Positions 1 through 10,848 of a stretch of 64,000 nucleotides of DNA are shown here, one piece after another (positions within the stretch are counted from its first letter, which is position 1; each line of letters opens with the position of its first letter). The stretch spans positions 18,090,906-18,154,905 of the forward strand of contig NC_080061.1 of assembly GCF_026212465.1 (NCBI RefSeq), read 5' to 3'. The translations under genes were made by a program, and so were the position numbers. This stretch comes from Amaranthus tricolor. Lineage: Eukaryota; Streptophyta; Magnoliopsida; Caryophyllales; Amaranthaceae. A model generated the notes under the pieces. That model saw only the letters and a program-made list of their open reading frames with translations. It was not told where the DNA came from and searched no databases.

Positions 1-1141
1 GAAGTTCAACTTCATTCTTGTAATCTTTAAAAGAGTTAAGTGTCTCATCTTTTAAATGCAAAAGATAGATATAATAATATTTTGAATAATCATCAATAAA
101 AGTAATTACATATCTTTTATTACCTAAAGATGGTGTACTATGAAGTCACAAAGATTACTATGTATAAATTCTAAAATTTCAGATTTTCTTTCAACACTCT
201 TGAAAGGCGTTCTTGTTATCTTATTAAGCATGCATGTTTTGCAATTTTCAGATTTTTGTTCACATAAAGAAATTAACTCATGGTTTGACATAAAAGAAAC
301 TTTACCAAAATTAACATATGCCAATCTAAGATGCCATAAATAATGTAAATCATCACACATATTAATATTAAATACCATGTTTTCAAAATTACAATTTAAA
401 GAAAGTTTAAACAAATTACAACATAAATAAGCACGACCTATAAAAAAGTTACACATAGATATTATATGTCTATCGGCTTCAAACACTAACTTATATCCTA
501 ATTGATTCAAGATAGGACCGGAAACAAGATTCCTACTAATATCGGGAGCAAAGTTTACATCCCTAAGGACTAAAGTATTTCCCGATGTAAATAAGAGCCA
601 CTTGTCCTTTGCCAGGGACTTTGATTGATGAATTGTCTCCCATGTAGGGATTCTCCCCATCCATAACATTGTGTAAAGTTTTGAACCAATGTTTACTCTT
701 GCACATATGTCTCGAGGCCCCTGAATCGATCCACCAAGACATGTCATCATCCTGCACAATTTTCACATTAAAATCTATGGAAGATAAACTTAAACTTGAA
801 TTTTCATCCAAAATTACAAGATTACCTTTATTAGGAGGGTCTTTGCTTGTAGAAGCATTACCCTTCATCTTCTTTTGTTTATTCTTAAACACAAAGCAAA
901 TTTTCTTGCAATGCCCGGCCTTTCCACATTTCCAACAAGCATTATCATTAACCTTTTTCATGCCTTTTACTTTGGAATTTTGTTGTTTTTTCCTGTTTTG
1001 TCCACATATTGAAGCCTTTTCATCATCTATCACCATGTTGATGGTTCAGAGATTGAGATTGTCCCTCTTTGAACGTTCAAGTTCTCTTAAACTTGCTTTA
1101 ACTTGAAGATTTTGAGCGCGAGTACCAAGAGAGTAATCTCT
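1..1141 (-). pseudogene. Ty1/copia gag-pol fragment (3' part), broken and cut by the window edge
   Basis: Read on the minus strand, this is the C-terminal gag, protease and start of integrase of a Ty1/copia polyprotein. The gag zinc knuckle CWKCGKAGHCKKIC lies near 930-900. The aspartic protease motif WWIDSGASRHM follows near 760-730. A GAG-pre-integrase segment (LWHLRLAYVNFG, cysteine pair near CKTCML) leads into the integrase core start (FIDDYS) near 60-20. The protease-side frame (563-1036) and the downstream frame (124-759) differ, so there is a frameshift near 590-600. Another frame change near 125-140 precedes the integrase core. The element runs off the window at base 1. Its gag N-terminus is not adjacent but reappears at about 16870-17227 on the same strand, so the copia appears to be split by the CACTA element between. 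The product would have been a retrotransposon polyprotein; this copy is dead. Confidence 0.85.
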
Positions 1142-1149
1142 TCCTAGTA

Positions 1150-1490
1150 CAAAAATGACCTTAAGTAACGCAGATTAATAACACTTTTTGATATCTACCT
1201 TTTCGAAAAGATTATGTAATACTTTTGTAACACTTTATCTTTACGTAACACAATCATGTAACACTTTTAAAATTGGTAACACTTATATGTAGCACTTTCA
1301 AATTTAGTATCACTAATATCTAATATTTTTAGAATTGGTAACACTAGTATGTAACACTTTGATAATTGATAACACTGATATGTAACACTTTAAAAATTGG
1401 TAACATGATATGTAACACTTTAAAAATTAGTAACACTAATAGACAACACTAATATGTAACACTTTAAAATTTGGTAACACTAATTAGATA
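1150..1490. repeat. Degenerate direct repeats of GTAACACTTT/GGTAACACTAATATG
   Basis: The motif TGTAACACTTT, often paired with ATTGGTAACACTAATA, recurs about every 20-35 bases through this stretch, with further copies near 1760-1820. The spacing is irregular, unlike a clean satellite. Location just inside the CACTA-like terminus at 1142 suggests subterminal transposase-binding repeats. That role is an inference. Confidence 0.6.
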
Positions 1491-1497
1491 CACTAAT

Positions 1498-1751
1498 TCT
1501 TGTGAGAGAGGGTCTCTTTGAGAGACCATCTCTAGTTACGCCGGCCATTATATTTTTTTAAAATATTGTAAGTGGACATTAAGATTGATGTAAGTAGACA
1601 TTTAAGATATTGAAAGTAGGTATTAAAGATACAGTAAGTAAGTATTAAGGATAATGTAAGTAGGCATTAAGAATACGGTAAGTAGGCATTAATGTTTACG
1701 GGTTGGGCTTGAGATACGTCTTTCAAAGAGACGGTCTCTCAAGAGACTAGC
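1498..1751. mobile_element. MITE-like element with GAGAGACC-type terminal inverted repeats
   Basis: The left end (TTGTGAGAGAGGGTCTCTTT) is complementary over about 33 bases to the right end, which contains CAAAGAGACGGTCTCTCAAG. The interior (about 1565-1690) is a short tandem array with unit near GTAAGTAGGCATTAAGAATA. There is no coding capacity. Related inverted-repeat sequences occur at 22008-22150 and near 41770, so this is a dispersed family. I could not define a target duplication. Confidence 0.5.
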
Positions 1752-2289
1752 TAAATTAGATAACATATTTTATATTAGTAATATGTAACACTTTTTATAT
1801 TAGTAATCCATGTATAACACTTTTCTACTTAATTAAAATTTTTATTTTTATAAAAAAACTAAAATTAAAAATAATTAGTATTGAATTTTTAGTTTCTTTA
1901 ATCCTTAATCATCTTATTTAAAAATTTTAATAACCCAAACAATTTTTTTTTAAGTTTATCCAAGCTAATTAATTTTTCAAAATTTACACTAACTAATTAG
2001 GAAGAGATTTAAATAAATTTAAATAATAAAATTCATCCCAAAAATTTTAAAGAAGAGGGAAGAAAATTAAAAATTAACAGTTCAACCCAACAATTTCAAA
2101 AAAAGGAAAAAGAAAATTGAAATTACAAAAAAAAAAATCAATCTAGCAATTTGAAAATTTTAAGAAAAATAAAAATTGAAAAATTGAAATAAAATTCAAA
2201 CCGCTAGACATTTTTGAAATGAGGGAAAAATATTAAAAATTATAAGAAAATAGTTTAACCCAATAACAAAATTAACTTTTAATTAAACT
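1752..2289. other. AT-rich stretch without recognisable features
   Basis: It consists of A/T-rich low-complexity sequence with a few further TAACACTTT motifs at the left. I see no coding potential and no structured repeat. It lies between the terminal repeats of the CACTA element and the probable 5' UTR of its transposase gene. Confidence 0.5.
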
Positions 2290-4136
2290 AAGTGATTTGC
2301 GAAACAGCATCCTTCCAATCTTCGAACATCCATCCACTTCCTTAACCCAATTTTCGAAATTCCATAATCCCTAAATTCATAGTACTCTTCTTCATTCTGG
2401 GTAAGTGATCAGTTCTTTCGTGTTTTCCCCCAGCCCCGCCAGCCATCAACCGCGTCGCTGCTTCTGCATTAGCTAGTAGTCAGTGGTATCCTTCTGCCAC
2501 TGCTTCTTCCTCACATTTCCCATAAAATCGGTGGTAAGTAATTCTATCTTTTATCTCTTGATATGAATTTGTATTGTTTAATCTATAGCTAGTTACAGTT
2601 CAGATTCTGCTATTTTTCGTAAATTGGCGTATAGTTACAGTTCGTAATCAACCTAATTTTAATTTGTTGTAGACGGAAAATTGGTGTATAACTACAGTTT
2701 TGTTTTCAATATGAATATTCTTGATTATTGTAGTTACTGTTCTTATTGCTTTTTTGCTGATTATATTATTGTTTAATTTATACTTATTTCTGATTATATT
2801 CTCGATTGTTTTAATTTATACTTATTGCTGATTATATTGTAGTTACAGTTTTGTTTTAATTTATACTTATTGCTGATTATATTTTTGATTGTTTAATATG
2901 TCATTTACAATTATTTAATTTCTTATACTTGTTGCATTGCCAATCATTTTTTGTATGATTGAGTAGTTGATTTGAGTTTTGATTTGATACCGATCAATCT
3001 TTGAGTTCTAATTTGACAATGACATTATTTTTGTTATGAGTTTAATTTTGATGTTGAGAATTTTCTTTGTTTCTTGAGTGTAAAATGCATATAATTAGTA
3101 ACCATCTTTCTCACGTTTAATTTATTTATGGGTTATCTCTCTTGAGTCATACATGAGATTTATGTTTTACGTAAACAACAGCATTTTGAAAAACGAGTTG
3201 GCCAATGTGCAAAGTGATTTGCAGAATATCTTTGATTCCTTCACTAAAAGTTGTTGTAATTACACAGTTGCTTTCAAAACCGAGTAATTGCAAGTTATAT
3301 ACTTTTCTTCTTCATCTTGTTTACTTTCTATCTTTTTGGCTTGATTTCCTAATTCTAGGGTTTATGATTATTTTGTTTTTCATTAAATATTCATCAAAAT
3401 TACTGGTGTGCACTGACCGGGTATGTTGTTGCTTTAATGTGTATGGGTTTGCGATTGTTGCTGTAGTTCAAAGTAGTATATATCCTAGTCTTGTGCTCTT
3501 TGTGAATGATACACTTTGGGTGATACTGCAACTTCGGTGTGCCTAAAACTGTTGTTGTAGATAGTTAAGAACATTCCCTTAGCTAGTTAAGTTTATGATG
3601 GTTTTTCTTAGTTATGGAAAACCATTAAATTATCCTTGACTTTACATGATAGTGGTTTAAGGTGTTCTACTCTTAAAATTCCATATAAGTATTGATCTCA
3701 TAACACTTTTCCTTAGAGTCATATACATGGTTTTATGTGGCCGAGTCAATGGATATGGATTGTCTTCATATGTTCTTATTTATAATTAAAATTAGCTTGT
3801 GTATTGTTTATACTTTAGATAGGTTACTTTGTTTTTGTGTCTTAATTGGTATGTTTTTTGTTGTGGTGATTTAATGTTGTAATGAATTAACCAAAAGACT
3901 CATTGTTGAACTACAAGACGTGCATTGATCTAACATATCCGCTCACTTGAACTACTCACTCACTGATGAGCTATCTCTGAAGTCTTGACCATTTCATGTT
4001 TGTCAAAACTTTTGCTATTATTTGTGGATAAGGAGCAACTGCAAAATATTTGAGATGCATGTTTTTGACATGCTAGATGTAAGGAATTACTTTCTAAACT
4101 TATTAATTTGTTTTGTTGGTTAACTAAGGATACAAA
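2290..4136 (+). promoter_or_regulatory. Probable leader and long 5' intron of the CACTA transposase gene
   Basis: Bases about 2300-2532 are the least AT-rich part of the neighbourhood (CCCCCAGCCCCGCCAGCC) and resemble a 5' UTR exon. They end in a good plant splice donor (GGTGGTAAGTAATTC, about 2533). The following 1.6 kb is T-rich, as in plant introns, and reaches the transposase start region at 4137 just after an AAG acceptor-like site. No open reading frame here resembles a known protein; the 113-codon ORF at 3205-3546 looks accidental. The exon and intron assignment is inference from splice-like sites and composition. Confidence 0.3.
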
Positions 4137-7100
4137 ATGAGTAAGTTGGACCAACTTCTTACAGTCTAGTAATGAATATGAGAAAGGCGTTCTAGATTAT
4201 TTAGACCGAGCATTTGCTACGCAAGCCATTGGGGATCAAATAATTTGTCCATGTAAAGAGTGTTATCTTCGGTTTTGGTATCGTAGAGACGAGTGTACAA
4301 TCATTTGATCGCAAATGGGTTCATGCTAGGAACCAAAGGATGGCAGTGTGATGAGAATGACACATCTTCAACAAAAAATACTAATGTTGACAATTCACCC
4401 GATTTTCTAGATGGCATGGAACGTTTGATATATGATACTCAGAGATGTGGCAACCATGTTTCCACGTTACCATGAAGGGGTTGGAGAGGAAGCCAATACA
4501 GAGGCTAAAAAGTTTGATAGGTTAGTAGAAGATGAAAATGAAGAGCTATATCCTAGATGCAAAACATTTTCAAAACTTTCGTTCCTCATTCGCGTGTTCC
4601 TTTTTAAGTGTAAACATAGGATAACGACCACTGCCTTTGCAGGTTATTTGTAATTATTTCGAGAAGCAGTAGCAGATTCTAAATTGCCTAAAAATCTTTC
4701 AATGAGACAAAGAAAGTGGTGAAAGATTTAGGTCTTCAATATGATAAAATCCATGCATGTCATAATGATTGTATGCTTTATTGGAAAGAGCATGAATGTG
4801 CTACATCTTGCCATGTGTGTCATGCCTCAAGATGGAAAGATAAAAGGAATGAACATTTAGAAGATATGAATAATTTTTCATCTAAGGATGCTCATTTAGA
4901 CCCCGCAAAAGTTGTCTGGCATTTCCCTCTAAAGCCTAGGCTTCAAAGGCTGTATATGTGTTCAAAAACAGTAGAGTTAATGAGGTGGCATGATGAAGAA
5001 AGGGTTATACATGATCTACTTCGATATCCTGCTGATGGTGAAGCATGGAAACATTTTGATGAACGATACCCGGATTTTTCTAGTGAAGCACGCAATATTA
5101 GATTAAGACTTGCAAGTGATGGATTTAATCCATTTCGAACTTTGAGCACGCAACACAATTAATGGCCTGTTGTCTTGATCAATTATAACTTACCCCCATA
5201 GCTATGTATGAAGTCTGAATTCCTAATGTTGTCTTTACTTATTCGTGGGCCCAACTCTCCAGGAAATGACATTAATGTCTACCTCCAACCATTGGTGGAA
5301 AAGCTCAAAGATCTATGGGAGAATAGGTTGCACACCTATGATGCATCCAAAAAGCAAATGTTCAAGATGCATGCAGGTTTACAATCAACAACAAGTGACT
5401 TTCCAAAATACGCTATGTTGTCTAGTTGGAGCACCAAAGGAAAGTTTGCATGCTCTTATTGTCATTATGAAACTGATCATCGCTATTTAAATAATAGTAA
5501 GAAATCAGTCTATAGAGCGAATTGTCGATGGTTGGATGTCAATCATCCTTGGCGGCATGATATAAAGTCTTTTGATGGGGAAAAGGAGGAGAGGATAGCT
5601 CCGGAACCTTTAACAGGGGCTGAGATTGTTAGCTTATAGGAAAACTAGAAAAATAGTTTTGGAAAGTTGCAGCCGAAGAAGAAAAGTATAGATACTCCTT
5701 GGAGAAAATCATCAATCTTCTACACTCTACCATACTGGAAAGATGGCAAATGTCGTCATCATTTGAATGTCATGCATATAGAAAAAAAAATTTGCAATAT
5801 TTTGCTGGGAACTTTATAGACATTACTAGAAAGTCTAAAGATCACCATAAAGCTCGATTAGATATGAAAGAAATAGGAATAAGAAAAGAATTGCATCTTT
5901 TGGAATCAGGTGATTATCGCTTTGTCTTGCTTCCTAAAGCATCATTTTCAATGACGAAGGAGGAAAAAAAGAATATTTTGCGGAGTTATAAAAAAGGCAA
6001 AGCTACCGCAAGGGTGTTCATCAAATCTTGCAAGGTGTGAGCAAGTGAAGGAGGAAAAAATTTTAGGGTATAAGAGCCATGATGCTCATATAATAATGCA
6101 TCACTTCCGGTTGCTGTTATAAAATCTCTACCAAAGCATGTGGCTTTGCCTCTTATTAGATTAAGTGCCTTTTTTCAGATTAATATGCAATAGAGTTATC
6201 ATCCAAATGATTTGGATTGCCTTCAAACGGAGATTAGTGAGACTCTTTGTGATCTTGAAAGAATAATCCCACCATCTTTCTTTGATATCATGGTTCACTT
6301 GCCCGTTCATTTAGTCAATGAAGTAAAGCTTGGTGGTCCTTTATGTGATTTGTGGATGTTCCCGATTCAAAGGTATCTAGGAAATTTGAAATCTTATGTT
6401 AAAAATAGAAATCGTCCTGAAACGTCGATTGCAGAAGGTTATTTGGCTGAAGAGTGTTTGGTATTCTGCTCTAGATATTTGAATGACAGAGAAAAGATGC
6501 GATCGAAGGGATCTAATGAAGTCATAGGACAAATGATAAAGTTAAAGATGAGGGGTCATCTTTTTTCCTTATAACCGGTTGTCCTCTTGGGAGGAAAAAG
6601 AAGGGAAAAAAGAAAGGAAATGCATTTAGTCTAGATTCCAAGACAAGGACTCTGGCACATCGTTATGTATTATTCAACTGTGAAGATGAGCAAGTTCAAT
6701 ATTATATCGAGTGAGTACTTATTTTTTGTTGTTCAATATAATATATTAGGCTTATAATTAATTTGATTTACTTACTTTTATGGTGATATCTTAGGAAACA
6801 TGAGAAGGTTGTGAAAAATAAGTCAAAAAACAAGCAGAATAGAAGGTGGAAGGAGGCTCAACAACATGGCAATGAATTTATGGATTGGTTTAACGTAAAG
6901 ATTGAGTCAGCTAATGTCTCATATCCAGTTAAGTGGCTTTCATTGGGTCCTTCTAATACTACTAGGAGATGTGTTGGATACTTTTGTAATGGCTATCACT
7001 TCTACACCAAAGAGCATGATGAGAAATGCAAAACCCAAAATAGTGGAGTCTCATTGACTGCTTTGACTTCAAGCTTTGCAAGTAGCAAGGACTGTAATCC

Positions 7101-7600
7101 TGCCTTGAGTATGGTCACTTATTACGGGGTCATAAAAGAAATTATTGAGTTAGATTATTGGGGTGCATTTAGTGTTGTACTGTTTGAATGTGATTGGTTT
7201 TTAAGTGGAAATAGACGACTACAGCCTCACTCGTGCAAATTTTAAGAAATTCATCTCCAAAGATGACCCATATGTGTTGGCATCACAAGTTCATCATGTA
7301 TTCAATATTCAAGATGGCCTTGAAGAGGATTGGCATTATGTGAATCGTATGTTGCCTAGAGATTTTTTTATGCTGAAGGGCAATCTAGAGACATATATGA
7401 AAGCAAAGTTCTTGAACTTGATGATGATATAAATTTAGCTCCTGTAAATGATGAAGATATAAGTTCGTGTAGAGGAGATGCTTGTCCTAAGGTTCAGGTG
7501 CAACAAAACAACATTGGCAGTGATTTAGGTGTTGATACTTTCGATGATGAGTCCGACATTGATGAGCCAGAGTGGGATTGGATTGAACCGTCAACATAAA
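4137..7600 (+). pseudogene. CACTA tnp2-type transposase (TNPD-like), multiply frameshifted
   Basis: The pieces follow the order of plant En/Spm transposases. A transposase-associated N-terminal segment (CPCKEC, then HLIANGFMLGTKGW) spans about 4160-4340. The tnp2 domain runs about 4716-5640, with IHACHNDCMLYWKEHE, a downstream cysteine pair, LRLASDGFNPF and LLIRGPNSPGNDINVYLQPL. A segment near 5760-5900 holds CHAYRKKNLQYFAGN and DMKEIGIRKELHL. A DUF4218 region (PSFFDIMVHLPVHLVNEVKLGGP) lies near 6265-6340. A DUF4216 region (NSGVSLTALTSSFASSKD, VIKEIIELDYWG) spans about 7040-7190. An acidic tail ends near 7599. At least four frame changes and several stops separate the pieces, so no full protein can be made. 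Wild-type family members bind and cut CACTA ends in the nucleus. The related copy on the minus strand at 60933-64000 is better preserved. Confidence 0.85.
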
Positions 7601-8108
7601 TATTTGAATGATATTTTTTTAAATGGGTAGACAATTTCTAGCTATATTTCTTTTTCAAGATTCTTGAGAATTTTGAGTAGTATTTGATATAATATCATGC
7701 AGTTAATTGTGTAAATCTTTCTCTTATGTGTGTATTTCTTTCCGTTAGTGTGAATTATTTATGCTTTTTGACCTAGTTAGGGTGACGGTTTTTGTTTGTA
7801 GACTTCTCTTACTTTCTTTGCTAAAGCTAGTGTGTTTTATTGCTTTAAAATTCAATGTATAGGTGGGCTGTCATCCGTTTACAATATATCCTCTTTTACA
7901 AACTTTTATGCATTTTTCTGACACTATTTAACGGTTGTACCAAAGATCTTCAATATGTCAGATTATGAAAAAATAAGGCAGAAGAGGATAGAAGAAAACA
8001 AACTAAGAAGGAAGGGTTTAGGGATTAATACAATGGCTTATGAAATAAATTAATTAATGAATGGCTCAAAACATCCGAAGAAAATTAAGGTGTAATCAAA
8101 AAAGGTAG

Positions 8109-8790
8109 GTAAAGATCTCGATGATGAGTATACACCCGCTGAAGATAGCGAGCAGAATCATTCCAACGAAGATGAAAAAATGAGATTAGGAAAAGTAGTG
8201 CAAATTCATTGGTTCAAACCAAGAAGGTGATTTATTTATTTGATTATACTTGTGAATTATAATAGTTTAGCATTCTATTCTAACTAATTTAACTGTTATC
8301 AACGTCGTTGTTTTTAAGGTCTTTTCTTTGAGAGAAAGTTCCATGGCGAGTCACCAAAGCAATAAAAAACGACTCTCAAAGCTGGTTCCACAAGGGAGAG
8401 TTCCACCACAAGGTACAAAGCAATGTGAGGTTCAAGGGAGAGTTCCACTACAAGGTAAAGTTCTTGATGATGAGTAAGCATCCACTGAAGATAATGAGCA
8501 GAATCATTGCAACGAAGAAGATGCACATGAGATCAGGAAAAGTAGTGCAAATTCATTGCTTCACACCAAGAAGGTGATTTCTTATTTGATTATACTTGTG
8601 AATTATAATAGGTTAGCATTCTATTTTAATTAATCAACTTTTATCAATGTTGTTTTTAAGGTTTTTTCTTTGAGAAAAAGTTCCATGGTGAATCACCAAA
8701 GCAATAAAAAATGACTCTCAAGGCTAGTTCCACAAGGAAAAGTTCCGCCACAAGGTCAAACGCAATGTAAGGTTCAAGTGAGAGAGAAAC
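8109..8790 (+). repeat. Tandem duplication of about 346 bp inside the Transposase_24 gene
   Basis: Two direct copies begin at about 8109 (GATCTCGATGATGAGTA) and about 8456 (GTTCTTGATGATGAGTA). They stay alignable through AGTAGTGCAAATTCATTG, an intron-like TTTGATTATACTTGTGAATT, and GAAAGTTCCATGG up to the glutamine- and lysine-rich CCACAAGG. Each copy carries one donor, one intron-like stretch and one acceptor, so an exon-intron-exon unit was doubled. Confidence 0.7.
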
Positions 8791-10579
8791 AAGGTATCGA
8801 AACAAAGACGGGTCATGGTAAATCAATGGTTTCTCCCGGCTCAATTAGTGCTTATATGCAATTGAAAGCAAGAATGAGAGAGAAACAACTTAGAGAAAAA
8901 CATAATGATGGATCACAACAGCAATCTATTGTGCAAAAATCGCATCAAGGTGGTTCAACAAAATCACTAGGAAGTCATTTACAACAAGAACCATTTGACA
9001 TTGATTTTGAAAAAGATTATGATTACATTATGGATTCAAATGAATGTGATAGAAATGACATGGATGGAGAAGATGTCGAATTTGGTTATAATGGTGACCT
9101 ATTGGACATGCGAAATGAATCATTAATAAACCAAGAGATAGAAAATGAGCGAAGTGATGCTATAACACTTTTCTTTGTCATCGTATTAAAGCTTTTAGAT
9201 TTATATGCTATTTCTTTAGTCGTATTGTTTTATAATCTTTGTATGTTGTTGTGTAGCACCTTTAAGAGAGAAGCGAACTATAGGACCAACAATGTGCAAA
9301 GATGTGCATGAATGGACAATAGATGATCGTAGGCGTATCATTCTTAATGAAGTAGGGAAGCCTATTGGTCTTGATGATCATACGGTGGATAAGTTTACAC
9401 GGTTTTTGGGGACTTTAGCGCGTAATTCTGCTCTTGCACCTTTAAACAAGCTTAATTGGCATCGTGTTGAAAACAAGGACAATATTTGGAGTTATGTAAA
9501 GGTAAGTACCATTCTTTTTATGTATTGAGATATGATTTTTTTTTTTTTAAATGATGTAATGCTTAATGCTGAAAAAGTACATTATCTCCGATGAAGGTAA
9601 AGATTTTGTGTTACGATCAGTTGGAATTCTTTGGCGAAGACAAGAATGCTTTGTGAAGAAAAAACATTTTAAAGCATACATCAACAATAATGATAGATTG
9701 ACAAATGCACCTGATTCAATTCCAGAAGCACATGTTAAGGATTTAACTGAATATTGGAATTTGGATGGAATCGAGGTATCTCTTTTTTATTCTCAATATA
9801 AAATTTTTAAATACGTTTTATCAATTTTAATTTATCGTGCTAATAATTTGATGCGACAATTTACATTTTATTTTGTGAATAACATATAGCAATAAAGTCG
9901 AAGAAAAAAGGAAAGTAGTATGAGTCAGATTGATAGGCACACTATGGGTCTAAAGAGCTTTGCAAGAAAGGAATATGAATTGGTAATTGAATTTTTTATT
10001 ATTTTATCTATTCTACTCATTAAATATTTTTCATGATAGTAATCATGAGTTAGGGTATTACAAAAGATTGTTGGCCTTAATAATGTATTAATATTCTTTG
10101 ATAGCAACAAATGGATAAAGAGAATAAGTCACCGTCTCAAGCTCTTACGTACAAAGAAACTGGAAAAAGAAAGGAAGGAAAAAATTACAAAACATCGCAC
10201 GAGCTTATTCAAAGTAACATTGTAAGTTCTATTTTTGGCCATCTTAGTTGTATGCATTTTAATAGAAACTTATAGTTGGTACATGTTTATCTTAATTATA
10301 TCATAGGATAAGATGGAGGAGGTACAATGGGATTCAAAAGTTGATGGAGATAGTGCATTTCATGAAGTAATGAACCAAGAAAACTAAAAAAAGAAACGAC
10401 AATTAAGAATGTGCTTGGCAAAAAAAAAAAAAAGAGTAATAAAGCTACAGCAGGCGGTGTAAAGTTCCTGAAGAATTTTTGCAACCATATAAAGATGAAA
10501 TCGTGAAGGAAATTGTGGCACAATTATTGACGTTGTTCAAGCAACATCTTCCTCTTGAATCGTTTAACCAAGTAATAAC

Positions 10580-10756
10580 TGTTAGAATATTAAATATTAG
10601 GCAACATATTATTCTCCATATATTTTGGTGTACATTTAGGGATTAGAATATTTTTGTATATTCTCTTTTTAGGAAACATCTCTTGTATATATAGATGACT
10701 ATGTATATTGAAGAAAATAGATTGAAAACCCTAAAACTCGATTATTCTCTTAATCA
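10580..10756 (+). repeat. 5' LTR of the copia element
   Basis: 177 bp, TG...CA ends. It contains a TATA-like TATATATAG near 10687 and is followed at once by the primer-binding site TGGTATCAGAGC. It matches the 3' LTR at 173 of 177 positions by my count. Confidence 0.95.
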
Positions 10757-10774
10757 TGGTATCAGAGCCAAGAC
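10757..10774 (+). other. Primer-binding site of the copia element
   Basis: TGGTATCAGAGCCAAGAC begins at the first base after the LTR. Its first 12 bases are the usual plant copia complement of the initiator methionine tRNA 3' end. Confidence 0.9.
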
Positions 10775-10848
10775 ATTTCTGAGGAGAAATCGTCTAAGCG
10801 GCTTCATCATCTACCGGGAAAATTAAACCTTACCTTAACAGAAAAAAA

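Noticed and set aside
3205..3546. 113-codon hydrophobic plus-strand ORF
   Set aside because: T-rich intron-like DNA gives hydrophobic chance translations; no motif.
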